Shown here piece after piece: positions 8,600 through 16,542 of a stretch of 64,000 bases of DNA; within the stretch, counting starts at the first letter, position 1, and every line of letters starts with the position of its first letter. Origin of the DNA: Bacillus sp. V2I10 (GTDB lineage Bacteria; Bacillota; Bacilli; Bacillales; Bacillaceae); NCBI RefSeq assembly GCF_030817055.1, contig NZ_JAUSYV010000001.1, positions 4,178,001-4,242,000 of the forward strand. The letters are read 5' to 3'. The position numbers were made by a program, and so were the translations under genes. Below the pieces are notes generated by a model, which saw only the letters and a list, made by a program, of their open reading frames with translations, was not told the origin of the DNA and ran no database searches.

Positions 8600-8725
8600 G
8601 ATCTCACTCCTTTTAAACCTCTCTGCTTTTTAAACGAATGAAGGGGGATTAAAAGATACGGGTTCGGTTTATTTATTTTTATTTTATACAATTTCAATTG
8701 GTTTTGACCATTTAGATGAAAAAAA

Positions 8726-8746
8726 CCGGCTCTGTTTTAGAGCTGG
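8726..8746. terminator. Possible bidirectional terminator
   Basis: An 8-bp stem (CCGGCTCT at 8726-8733 with AGAGCTGG at 8739-8746) is flanked by A and T runs. It lies between the phn locus and the ECF-clpP operon and may insulate them. Confidence 0.6.
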
Positions 8747-8850
8747 ACTTTTTTTAGAAAGTTAAACATTAAGAGTCTTGTCTGATTTGAACGTATCCAC
8801 ACGATCTTCGTACCGGGAAATTTTCCTTGTATCAGGTTATTCCAGCTATG

Positions 8851-8878
8851 AAAAAAAAAGATACCCCTCTGGATATCT
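8851..8878 (-). terminator. Terminator at the end of the phn operon
   Basis: On the minus strand AGATATCC and GGGTATCT pair around a 4-base loop (8859-8878), with one wobble pair, followed by an uninterrupted T-run (8851-8858). It lies nine bases after the stop of the PHP gene. Confidence 0.75.
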
Positions 8879-8886
8879 ATCACACA

Positions 8887-9762
8887 TCATAGCTTTAGCA
8901 TACTATCTTTTCTCGCGATCAGTTTATCAAATTCCACTTGATCTGCTGCAAAAGCTCCAATTTCAGATTGGGTATCACTATAAAACCCGTGAAAATCGGA
9001 ACCTCCTGTTTGAATCAAGTTAAAGCGCTCTGCTAAATGTCTAGCTTTCATTCTGTCTGTTTGATTATGCAGCGGATGGTTGACTTCAATTCCCTCTAAG
9101 CCAAGTTGTGCCCATTTTTCGACTGCATCAAAGTTATGAAATTGGCCTGGGTGTGCAAGGACAGGCATTCCACCGGCCCTTCGAATGGCTTTAATCGCAT
9201 CTTCTGCTGATACATATTCAATAGGTATATACGCCAGTCCTCTCTCTTCTGCAGTACTTCCTTTTGAAAACAGCTTTTTGTATAGTGTGCCATAAATGGA
9301 TGGTGTGTAGCCCTTTTTCAATAATGCATGCATAATATGCTGTTTATAGACACCTGTTCCGCCTGCAGCAAGCTCCTCGACTTCATTCCATGACAGGTCG
9401 TAACCTGCTTCAATTAAAATCCTGACCATCTTTTGGGATGCTTTGTTCCTTTGTTCGATTAAAGGCTGACAGAGTTCACTTATTGCTTCATGTCCAGGTG
9501 TCACATACAGTCCTAATATGTGGGCGCGATTTCCCCGAGTGAAATCAAATGCAGATATTTCTATGCCTGGAATAATGGAAACGCCAAGAGTCTTTCCGAT
9601 TTCTGCTGCTTCACTGAGCCCTGAAGTTGTGTCATGATTTGTGATAGCCAAATGCGTAACACCTTTTCGTTCAGCAATTGAAATAACTTCTTCTGTTGTA
9701 AATGAACAGTCCGATATCTTTGTATGACAATGCAAATCGATCATTTTTTCTGTCAGCTCCAT
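8887..9762 (-). CDS. PHP-domain phosphodiesterase of the phn operon (PhnPP-like)
   Basis: The 291-residue protein is a PHP-family metal hydrolase: IDLHCHTKISD (about 8-18) and THLAITNHDT (about 36-45) give the first metal ligands, and PVLAHPGQ and GGSDFHG supply later ones. A PHP protein called PhnPP from Eggerthella lenta hydrolyses the cyclic ribose phosphate made by C-P lyase, replacing the metallo-beta-lactamase PhnP; this gene occupies the matching place as last gene of the phn operon, two bases after phnL. No PhnP is present here. The start may instead be Met7. Function is inferred from context plus family. Confidence 0.75.
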   Translation of the reverse strand: MELTEKMIDLHCHTKISDCSFTTEEVISIAERKGVTHLAITNHDTTSGLSEAAEIGKTLGVSIIPGIEISAFDFTRGNRAHILGLYVTPGHEAISELCQPLIEQRNKASQKMVRILIEAGYDLSWNEVEELAAGGTGVYKQHIMHALLKKGYTPSIYGTLYKKLFSKGSTAEERGLAYIPIEYVSAEDAIKAIRRAGGMPVLAHPGQFHNFDAVEKWAQLGLEGIEVNHPLHNQTDRMKARHLAERFNLIQTGGSDFHGFYSDTQSEIGAFAADQVEFDKLIARKDSMLKL

Positions 9763-9764
9763 TC

Positions 9765-10478
9765 TTAAACGATCATTTCATCCTTTAATACACCTTGCGT
9801 TAAGCTGTATTCACGATCCACCACTGTCTCCATGAAATCAAGATCGTGGAAAATGCCAATCATGCTTGTTCCCTCTGTTTTCAGCTGGAGAATCATTTCC
9901 TTAACCGAAATCTTTGATGCATCATCAAGGGAGGCAGTCGGTTCATCGAGCAGCAATAATTTAGGGCGTTTGACCATGGCCTGTGCCAAATTCAGCCGCA
10001 GTTTTTCTCCGCCGCTGAACGTGCGGGGATAAGAATCCCATAAGGAAGATGGAAGGTTGAAATGAGCCAATATTGATTTTGCCTCCGCCGCTGCATGTTC
10101 GCTTCCTTTTCCCATTTCCATCAGTGCTTCTGCAACAACTTCAATAGCTGTAATCCTTGGCATAACATTTAAAAATTGAGATACATATCCTATCTCATGT
10201 TTTCGGATTGCAATCATTTCACGATCGGTCGCTTTCACCAAATCAATAGGTCCAAACTGCTCCGATTTGTAATGGATCGAACCGCCTGTCGGTGCATACG
10301 TCCGGTAAATGCTTTTTAGTACAGTTGACTTTCCTGATCCGCTTTTGCCTGTTATTCCGATAAATTCACCTTCGTTAAGTAAAAAACTGATGCCATTGCA
10401 GCCTACAATCTGTTTTTCATTAAATTCATGCATATTAAACGTTTTTTGCAAGTTTTCTACTTTCAATAATTCGTTCAT
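9765..10478 (-). CDS. phnL: Phosphonate C-P lyase system ATP-binding protein PhnL
   Basis: A 237-residue ABC-type ATPase with Walker A GKSGSGKST, signature TFSGGEKLRLNLA and Walker B LLLLDEPTASLDD. PhnL belongs with the C-P lyase core complex rather than with membrane transport. The start at 10478 is chosen because AAGGAGG lies six bases upstream; longer in-frame starts run into the preceding gene. It is followed two bases later by the PHP phosphodiesterase gene. PhnL and PhnK are related, and order plus sequence (MNELLKVENLQKTF start) favour PhnL here. Confidence 0.88.
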   Translation of the reverse strand: MNELLKVENLQKTFNMHEFNEKQIVGCNGISFLLNEGEFIGITGKSGSGKSTVLKSIYRTYAPTGGSIHYKSEQFGPIDLVKATDREMIAIRKHEIGYVSQFLNVMPRITAIEVVAEALMEMGKGSEHAAAEAKSILAHFNLPSSLWDSYPRTFSGGEKLRLNLAQAMVKRPKLLLLDEPTASLDDASKISVKEMILQLKTEGTSMIGIFHDLDFMETVVDREYSLTQGVLKDEMIV

Positions 10479-10503
10479 TGATTTCCTCCTTCTAGGGCGG
10501 AGA

Positions 10504-11109
10504 TTACTTTCCATATTTCCGGATAAAAAGTTCGACATTATTTAATTCTTCAAAGCGTTCTTCCAATGTAGGGCGATCCCAATTCCACCATGCAATCTCC
10601 AGCAGTTTTTCCGCGATTTCTTTTGGAAAGCGCTCTTTAATAGGCTTTGCCGGCACTCCAGCTGCAATCATGTAAGGAGGGACGTCTTTGGTCACAACAG
10701 CCCCAGAACCGATGACTGCACCTGTACCAATCGATACACCCGGCATGATAATGGCACCATGGCCGATCCAGACATCATGGCCAATCGTTACTTTATGGTC
10801 TTTTCTCCATTCGAAAAACTCCGTGTCGTCATATTCAGCTAAGTCATATAGAACTCTGCGGTAGGTCAAGTGATGCTGCGTGACTCTCCACATTGGGTGA
10901 TTAACCGGATGAATTCTCACATGGGAGGCAATTGAACAATACTTCCCGACCTCTGAATACGTAATTTGAGCATCTCCGGCAGTATAGGTGTAATCACCAA
11001 TGATAGATTCTTCTATAACGGAGTTTGCTCCTATTTCTGTCCAGGCGCCAAGTGTACTGTCAAGAACATTTGCACCCTCATGAATGGTTGGTTTTTCTGA
11101 TAATTTCAT
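10504..11109 (-). CDS. Phosphonate-operon hexapeptide-repeat acyltransferase
   Basis: The 201-residue protein is a left-handed beta-helix acyltransferase. Hexapeptide repeats run through the middle and C-terminal thirds (VTIGHDVWIGHGAIIMPGV, then IGTGAVIGSGAVVTKDV), with an inserted loop containing HPVNHPMW. This subgroup, annotated as a phosphonate-metabolism acyltransferase, is common in C-P lyase operons, where it may acylate aminophosphonates before cleavage, a job PhnO does in E. coli. It lies between phnM and phnL with short gaps. The actual acyl donor and acceptor are unknown. Confidence 0.8.
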   Translation of the reverse strand: MKLSEKPTIHEGANVLDSTLGAWTEIGANSVIEESIIGDYTYTAGDAQITYSEVGKYCSIASHVRIHPVNHPMWRVTQHHLTYRRVLYDLAEYDDTEFFEWRKDHKVTIGHDVWIGHGAIIMPGVSIGTGAVIGSGAVVTKDVPPYMIAAGVPAKPIKERFPKEIAEKLLEIAWWNWDRPTLEERFEELNNVELFIRKYGK

Positions 11110-11123
11110 TCTTTTTTCATCCT

Positions 11124-12305
11124 TTACATTGGAATTGGGACTGCTGCAGGGAAGTGATAATTCATTTGACAGACAACCTGGCCATTTACCATCACCATTT
11201 CAAGAACCGGACGCACACCTTCTTCACTGATAAAAATGAGATCTGCAAGCTTTCCTTCTTCAATCGAACCTATTTCCGCATCAATGCCCAGCGCTTTCGC
11301 TGGATTTAAAGACACCATATTAAAAGCTTGATAGATTGGCATTCCTCCTTTATACAATTTAAAAGCTGCATGCAATAAAGATGATGGATAATAGTCAGAG
11401 CATAGAATATCAACCGCACCATTCTGAACAGCTTCCAGTGCAGAAACGTTATTGCTGTGTGATTTTCCAAGCAGGGCATTTGGTGCACCCATGACAACAT
11501 AAAGTCCTTCTTCCTTCGCCTTCACTGCTACATCAAGCTCAATTGGAAACTCACTTATGACAGCGTTCCATGATTTAACCAATTCAATTTTCTCAAGTGT
11601 ATCGTCATCATGAGAGGCAAGGGGGATGTTATATTCTGCTGCAAGCTCTGACAGCTTCGTTAAGATTTCACCGCCTAATTTCGGCAGCAGCTTGCTGTCT
11701 TCAATGACCTGTATTGCTTCTTCCTCTGTAAAATGACGGTGATCCATTAACAATCGTTTATGAACCTCTAAATCACGAAATTGACCTTGTCCAGGCGTGT
11801 GATCCATAAAAGATAATTGATCAATTTTTCCGTCCTTCATCATTCTTTTCACATCTTCAACTGCGTCTGTGTTTGTAATTTCATATCTTAAGTGTGTTTT
11901 GTGGCGGATCAGCTGTTTTCCGGCAGACAGCCTTTTAATATCATCAATTACCTGAAGCACCGTATCATTTTGACGAATCCATTTTTTTGCATTTTCTTCC
12001 ATTAGCGATAAAGAATGATAGATTGTCGTAATACCTTCTCCAACAAGCTTTTTTTCCAGCTCGAAAAATGAGATTTCTATTGGAAAAGTACTGCTTGGAC
12101 GAGGTTCCAGCTCTAATTCAATGGCATCGCTGTGGGAATCAACCAAACCTGGGAAAACCCATCTTCCTGCTGCATCAATATCCTCAAATCCAATCGCTTT
12201 CGGTTCTCCTTCAGTAATAGAAGCGATTTTCCCTTCAAGAATTTCAATCGTCCCATTCTCGATGACGTTTTCAGGCGTTGCGATTTTTGCATGATAGATT
12301 TTCAT
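11124..12305 (-). CDS. phnM: Alpha-D-ribose 1-methylphosphonate 5-triphosphate diphosphatase PhnM
   Basis: A 393-residue amidohydrolase-fold enzyme that removes pyrophosphate from the triphosphate intermediate made by PhnGHI-PhnL. The N-terminal metal site FPGLVDSHSDAIELELEPRP (about 50-69) is the PhnM variant of the amidohydrolase HxH motif, and LASHDDDT and ILCSDYYP give later ligands. Length is as expected. It is located between phnK and the acyltransferase in the standard order; the ATG follows phnK by 19 bases with GAGGTGACC upstream. Confidence 0.92.
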   Translation of the reverse strand: MKIYHAKIATPENVIENGTIEILEGKIASITEGEPKAIGFEDIDAAGRWVFPGLVDSHSDAIELELEPRPSSTFPIEISFFELEKKLVGEGITTIYHSLSLMEENAKKWIRQNDTVLQVIDDIKRLSAGKQLIRHKTHLRYEITNTDAVEDVKRMMKDGKIDQLSFMDHTPGQGQFRDLEVHKRLLMDHRHFTEEEAIQVIEDSKLLPKLGGEILTKLSELAAEYNIPLASHDDDTLEKIELVKSWNAVISEFPIELDVAVKAKEEGLYVVMGAPNALLGKSHSNNVSALEAVQNGAVDILCSDYYPSSLLHAAFKLYKGGMPIYQAFNMVSLNPAKALGIDAEIGSIEEGKLADLIFISEEGVRPVLEMVMVNGQVVCQMNYHFPAAVPIPM

Positions 12306-12324
12306 AGGTCACCTCATCTAATTT

Positions 12325-13176
12325 TTATAAAAGAGAATGCACAAGCAATTGAGTATAAGGGTGCTCTGGATCTTCTAAGATTTGGTCGGTTAATCCCTGT
12401 TCGACAACTCTTCCGCTTTTCATCACAAGCGTCCGGTCAGCAAGCATGCGAATCACGCCAAGATCATGGGATACAACAATCATGGATACGCCAAACTCAC
12501 GCTGAATGCAGCGGATAAGATCCAATACTTTTGCCTGTACCGATAAATCCAGGCCAGTTGTCACTTCATCAAGCAAAAGAATGGGAGGATTATTCGCCAT
12601 CGCTTTTGAAATCTGCACGCGCTGCTGCATGCCGCCGCTGAAATTCTTCGGAAGCTCATCCATCCGGCTGACCGGAATTTCAACATGCAGAAGCAGATCT
12701 GATGCGCGTTCACGGATGTTTCCGACATGGTAGGTCCCTGACGCGATTAATTTTTCTGCAATGTTTCCGCCGCTTGAAAACGACATTTTAAGACCGAGCC
12801 ATGGGTTTTGATAAACCATTCCCATCATGTAATTGCGAATGTACCGTTTCTGCTGGGCAGAGACTGAAAAAATGTTAGCTTTTCCGTCATGGTATGTGGA
12901 GATTGTTGCTTCTCCTGAAGTGACAGCATCATCAAAATAGAGGCTCTTAACGAAGGAGCTCTTCCCTGAACCGCTTTCGCCGACGATTCCCAAAATTTCT
13001 CCTTGATACAAATCCACATTTACATCAATACACGCCCAGACACTGCCGCATTTTGGACAACGGTTGTCATTGCTATTAAGATCCTGCGGTGAATGACAAT
13101 GAGTGCATCCTTTCCCAAATCGTTTATTCAGGTTTCTTACTTTTAATAGAGGGGTGTCCGCCGATGGCTGGATCAT
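12325..13176 (-). CDS. phnK: Phosphonate C-P lyase system protein PhnK with zinc-ribbon-like insert
   Basis: This 283-residue ABC ATPase has Walker A GESGSGKSS, signature NFSGGMQQRVQIS and Walker B ILLLDEVTTGLD. PhnK docks on the C-P lyase core and couples ATP hydrolysis to turnover. Early in the protein two CxxC pairs (C24-x-x-C27 and C40-x-x-C43) form a zinc-ribbon-like insert that E. coli PhnK, as I recall it, lacks. The start at 13176 overlaps the phnJ stop by four bases (ATGA) and has AAAGGGGG upstream; a longer in-frame start would run 54 bases into phnJ. Confidence 0.9.
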   Translation of the reverse strand: MIQPSADTPLLKVRNLNKRFGKGCTHCHSPQDLNSNDNRCPKCGSVWACIDVNVDLYQGEILGIVGESGSGKSSFVKSLYFDDAVTSGEATISTYHDGKANIFSVSAQQKRYIRNYMMGMVYQNPWLGLKMSFSSGGNIAEKLIASGTYHVGNIRERASDLLLHVEIPVSRMDELPKNFSGGMQQRVQISKAMANNPPILLLDEVTTGLDLSVQAKVLDLIRCIQREFGVSMIVVSHDLGVIRMLADRTLVMKSGRVVEQGLTDQILEDPEHPYTQLLVHSLL

Positions 13177-14033
13177 ACCTCTAACCCCCTTTCTCCCTGA
13201 ACCTTTGCACAATGGCCGGTATCTGAACATTGATGCACTTTCTCTCCTGTTTCGCTGTTATATATTTCATCAAGGAACGTGTCTTCACTGCCGCATATAT
13301 GACATGAAAGACCTTCAAACCGTTCTGCTTCAAAAGGATAATCCTCAAATTCAAGCGGAGCGACATTCGTATAAGGAGGAATGGCATAAATCTTCTTTTC
13401 CCTTCCTGCTCCGAAAAGATAGAGGCCCTCTGCCTGATGAAGCTTCAGCAAATCATAGCGCGGGATTGGACTTGGATTAAAAATGTAGCGGCCATTCACC
13501 AAGCTTGGGTAATCAGCGCCTATCGTAATTTTTCCATAGTGCACAATATCTTCATATAATCTAAGCCACATTGAGCTGTAGTCCATTTCAGCATGCAGCT
13601 TTTTCGTTTCCTGCTCCTTTGCTTCTACTCTTCTCAGCGGTTCAGGCAGGGGCACCTGCAAAACTAATATTTGATCTTCTCGCAGTGGTGTTTCAGGTAC
13701 TCTGTGTCTGGTTTGAATAATCGTGGCTTCCTCAGAATCATTGGTAGTTATGACGGTTGAGCAAGATTCAATCAACTTTTTTATGCTGACCGCATTCACG
13801 CTGTCATCATGACCTTGATCGATAACCTTCACACAGTCCCTCTCTCCGATCAATGATAATGTAAGCTGCAGTCCGCCTGTTCCCCAGCCTCTGCCGATTG
13901 GCAGCTCTCTTGATGCAAAAGGGACCTGATAGCCTGGAATGGCAATGGCTTTCAGTGTGGAACGGCGAATTTCCATTTTTGATCCTTCGTCTAAAAAAGC
14001 ATAATTGTATGCTTGCTTTAGCTGCTGTTTCAT
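13173..14033 (-). CDS. phnJ: Alpha-D-ribose 1-methylphosphonate 5-phosphate C-P lyase PhnJ
   Basis: PhnJ is the radical-SAM enzyme that breaks the carbon-phosphorus bond. The 286-residue protein carries the diagnostic cysteines near its C-terminus at 244, 247, 269 and 275 (CHIC and CSDTGHC); their spacings of 3, 22 and 6 equal those of the E. coli enzyme (241, 244, 266, 272), so both the iron-sulfur ligands and the thiyl-radical cysteine are present. The N-terminal GWGTGGLQ glycine motif is also intact. ATG at 14033 is chosen over a GTG three codons earlier because AAAGGAG sits eight bases upstream. Confidence 0.95.
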   Translation of the reverse strand: MKQQLKQAYNYAFLDEGSKMEIRRSTLKAIAIPGYQVPFASRELPIGRGWGTGGLQLTLSLIGERDCVKVIDQGHDDSVNAVSIKKLIESCSTVITTNDSEEATIIQTRHRVPETPLREDQILVLQVPLPEPLRRVEAKEQETKKLHAEMDYSSMWLRLYEDIVHYGKITIGADYPSLVNGRYIFNPSPIPRYDLLKLHQAEGLYLFGAGREKKIYAIPPYTNVAPLEFEDYPFEAERFEGLSCHICGSEDTFLDEIYNSETGEKVHQCSDTGHCAKVQGERGLEV

Positions 14034-14058
14034 GATTAACACTCCTTTCCCTCCAGAA

Positions 14059-15180
14059 TTATGTATGACTGAACGATCCTTCTCTTTCGAATTGGGCTGT
14101 TTTAGAAGCTGTTTCTGCCTGAGCCTGCCGGATTCGATCCAAAGTGGATTGAAAGGTAATATAATGAGGCAATTTCAAATGGGAGACAAAGCCATTTGAT
14201 TCAATGCTGTCTATATGCAGCAGCACAAACTCTTCATCCTGTGCAGGGGATGTCCCCTTAGTCTCCAAGCTTCTTTCCAAAATGGCCATAGCGATCGCCT
14301 TTACTTCGTTTTGACCAAATGTCAGTCCGTAACCTAGCATAAACTCGACTTCTCCCTCATCGTTCTGTGTAAAAGAGTTGATGGTTTCAACTTCAGTCAG
14401 CAGGACTTCTCCAATATAGAGACTGTCATCCTTATCTCCGAACGGATATGGGATATGAACATCTGTTTGTCCAACCCGCAATTCTCCAATCGTCGGATGA
14501 ACGACTCCATACCCTCTCATACTGCTGTAAGCCATCGCCGTCATGGCTCCAGTTTCACCCCTTGCAAGAGATTGAAGCCTGGCAGATCGTGAAGCCGGAA
14601 ACGTTATTTTTTCCCTGGTAATATCAAAAGGCTCCTCTTCTTTCTTCTCCCGGTTTGAAAGAAAACCCTGATCTCTCAACAAGTCTGCAACCTTTTGAAA
14701 AGTGTGTTCAAACTTGATGTCTTCTGCATCGAGATTCATAGATTCCAAAAATGATTGAATTTCTTGTTCATCTTCATTTCTTAAATGAAAATTTAATAAG
14801 CGATGGGTATAATCATAGGTTGGACCAAGCAGCTGTCCGCCAGGGATATCTTTAAATGAAGAGGAAATTCTTCTGACCACTCTCATGTCCCCTGGTTCGG
14901 CGGTAAGAGAATAATAGTTTCTTGGAAGAGTAGAGCGATAGGCTCTTAATAAAAATGCCGCTTCAGCAGGATCTCCTTCTGATTGCTTGAGGGCAAGGGC
15001 TGCATATTCAGGTGCATATAAGCCGCCTTCTCCCATCACCCGATCGATCAAAAGGCGCATTTGACTTTCAATTTGATTCGTTTTTAAGGTTTCTCCCCTA
15101 TCCTTTAAGCGAAAATAATCAACTAGACGACTTGCATGCTCAATCGCTTTTTGCCCTCCAGTTACTGCTACATACCCCAC
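14059..15180 (-). CDS. phnI: C-P lyase core subunit PhnI
   Basis: The 373-residue protein matches PhnI in length and order. PhnI acts as a purine nucleosidase-like subunit that joins phosphonate to the ribose of ATP together with PhnG, PhnH and PhnL. It begins MGYVAVTGGQKAIEHA, a very typical PhnI N-terminus, and contains RRISSSFKDIPGGQLLGPTYDY (abbreviated) in its conserved centre. Its start touches the phnH stop directly, so translation is likely coupled. No defects are seen. Confidence 0.93.
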   Translation of the reverse strand: MGYVAVTGGQKAIEHASRLVDYFRLKDRGETLKTNQIESQMRLLIDRVMGEGGLYAPEYAALALKQSEGDPAEAAFLLRAYRSTLPRNYYSLTAEPGDMRVVRRISSSFKDIPGGQLLGPTYDYTHRLLNFHLRNEDEQEIQSFLESMNLDAEDIKFEHTFQKVADLLRDQGFLSNREKKEEEPFDITREKITFPASRSARLQSLARGETGAMTAMAYSSMRGYGVVHPTIGELRVGQTDVHIPYPFGDKDDSLYIGEVLLTEVETINSFTQNDEGEVEFMLGYGLTFGQNEVKAIAMAILERSLETKGTSPAQDEEFVLLHIDSIESNGFVSHLKLPHYITFQSTLDRIRQAQAETASKTAQFEREGSFSHT

Positions 15181-15801
15181 TCAGATCTCCTCCCTTTCAA
15201 TCACTGTAGTACGTGGAATCGCCATGATTTCACCAGAAGAGGTTGTCAGAATCATGTCAACTCCGAGCGGAAATTCATTGTTTATTTTCTTTCTCTCGGC
15301 GATCCAAGCAGAAGGCAGTCCATCTGTATATACCTCTCTTGCGCCTTGAATGCCAGGGCCAGTTAACTTTAGCTTCATGCCATCTCCATAACCATCTGTC
15401 AGTGTATTCACTTGAATCAGAATCGTTGCGCTTAAATGAGGATCTTCCAGAGTTCCAGCCTTTACTTCATTCATTACACTTTGAATCTCTGCATCACTCA
15501 GCTGCTTCCCGATAAAAACATAATGGGCTTCATGCAGCTCGGCAGTTTGGCTGAAAGTCTGCCAATATATATATTGTTCAGCCTTTTCTTTAAGATCAGC
15601 TATCACGTGAAAACTCACTTCCCGATCGACAAGCGTATAAGCAAGACTAAGCAGGGGCTTAGAAAATAAACTCTCATGATCCTCTTGGGCTAAATAAGGC
15701 TCAATGGAATTCACTTTACCCGGTCTTGCCATGCAATCCAGAAGCTTGCGGTAAATTTGCTGTGTATTGTTCACAGCATCAAACGGCTCAACTTTTGTCA
15801 T
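15181..15801 (-). CDS. phnH: C-P lyase core subunit PhnH
   Basis: This 206-residue protein is PhnH, a PLP-transferase-fold subunit without cofactor that completes the PhnGHIJ core. The segment RKLLDCMARPGKV (about 17-29) and the C-terminal GVDMILTTSSGEIMAIPRTT are family-typical. I place the start at 15801, six bases after GGAGG; a longer frame begins at 15822. The start lies 14 bases inside phnG, so the genes overlap and are probably coupled. Confidence 0.92.
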   Translation of the reverse strand: MTKVEPFDAVNNTQQIYRKLLDCMARPGKVNSIEPYLAQEDHESLFSKPLLSLAYTLVDREVSFHVIADLKEKAEQYIYWQTFSQTAELHEAHYVFIGKQLSDAEIQSVMNEVKAGTLEDPHLSATILIQVNTLTDGYGDGMKLKLTGPGIQGAREVYTDGLPSAWIAERKKINNEFPLGVDMILTTSSGEIMAIPRTTVIEREEI

Positions 15802-16225
15802 TGTAATCCTCCATCGTGTCAAAACTTACTTGTGAACGAGCAAGTATTGACATTTCTTTTTGCTTTAGCTTTGCTATGTTCCTTTCTTCCTCTTCAAGTT
15901 CATGAAGCCAAAACCCAGCAAGCGGAAGCTTTGCATTAAAGGCGGCATCCACAACGGCAAGCGAATATGCCCGGTCAGACTCTTCGCCCATAAGGACACC
16001 CAATCCTTGTGAGCCATGAACTTCAACGGTGCAGTCTGTAATGAGAACTTCACCCATATAAAATGGCTGCCTGGAAACCGAATCACGCGTTTTCATCATG
16101 ACAAGACCAGTACTTGGTGAACGCTTTACATTAACTGTGTGAGTTTCCTCAACTTGGGCTGATAATTTCTTAAGCAGATTTGGATTTCCTTCTATTAAAA
16201 TCTTTGATAACCTTGATTTTTTCAT
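15788..16225 (-). CDS. phnG: C-P lyase core subunit PhnG
   Basis: A 145-residue protein equal in size to PhnG, the smallest core subunit. Typical features are STGLVMMKTRDSVSRQPFYMGEVL in the centre (abbreviated) and GEESDRAYSLAVVDAAFNA near the end. The start at 16225 follows AGAGGAG by five bases. It is the first gene of the catabolic unit and is preceded by its own Pho-box-like promoter, so it can be transcribed separately from the transporter genes. Confidence 0.92.
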   Translation of the reverse strand: MKKSRLSKILIEGNPNLLKKLSAQVEETHTVNVKRSPSTGLVMMKTRDSVSRQPFYMGEVLITDCTVEVHGSQGLGVLMGEESDRAYSLAVVDAAFNAKLPLAGFWLHELEEEERNIAKLKQKEMSILARSQVSFDTMEDYNDKS

Positions 16226-16289
16226 TGGTTCTCCTCTCATAAACAGTCTGTTTGAAGATGAAAGAGCTTTTCATCTTTTCCTTACTTAC

Positions 16290-16342
16290 AATCTAACTTG
16301 TCGCCAAGTTTCAAAGGTTAAGGGAATGTAAAAAAAGGTAAA
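16290..16342 (-). promoter_or_regulatory. Promoter of phnG unit: Pho-box-like repeats plus palindrome
   Basis: Reading the minus strand: TTTACC (16342-16337), TTTACA (16332-16327) and TTAACC (16321-16316) form direct repeats at 10-11 base steps, like the TTAACA repeats bound by PhoP in Bacillus. Then comes a perfect palindrome AACTTG-N4-CAAGTT (16310-16295) and a -10-like TAGATT (16295-16290) exactly 20 bases after the last repeat. The same arrangement stands in front of phnF. PhoP-type activation and PhnF repression are inferred. Confidence 0.65.
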
Positions 16343-16386
16343 GAATGAGTAAAGTTAAGAGAGACTATATATCTCTGGTTCGGTTT

Positions 16387-16500
16387 GTTCACATTTATAC
16401 GGAATTCATTCCGAAAGTCTCGGAATTATTTTTGAAAGTATCGGAATTAAATGAAAAAGTCTCGGGAAAATGGTTGAAAGTCTCGGAATTAAGTAAGAAG
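16387..16500 (+). repeat. Diverged copy of a dispersed 21-base-periodic repeat
   Basis: A head GTTCACATTTATACGGAATT (16387-16406) is followed by four copies of AAAGTCTCGGAATT-type units at 21-base steps. The same head and the same 21-base-stepped units occur, in the opposite orientation, in each 247-bp unit at 48711-49417. It lies between the phnE2 terminator and the phnG promoter. Confidence 0.8.
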
Positions 16501-16518
16501 AAAAGGCGAAACGCTAAA

Positions 16519-16540
16519 AAACGCCGAAGCATCGGCGTTT
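16519..16540 (-). terminator. Terminator after phnE2
   Basis: A perfect 9-bp stem (AAACGCCGA at 16519-16527 with TCGGCGTTT at 16532-16540) follows the phnE2 stop and runs into a T-tract on the minus strand. It separates the transporter unit from the catabolic unit. Confidence 0.88.
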
Positions 16541-16542
16541 CA

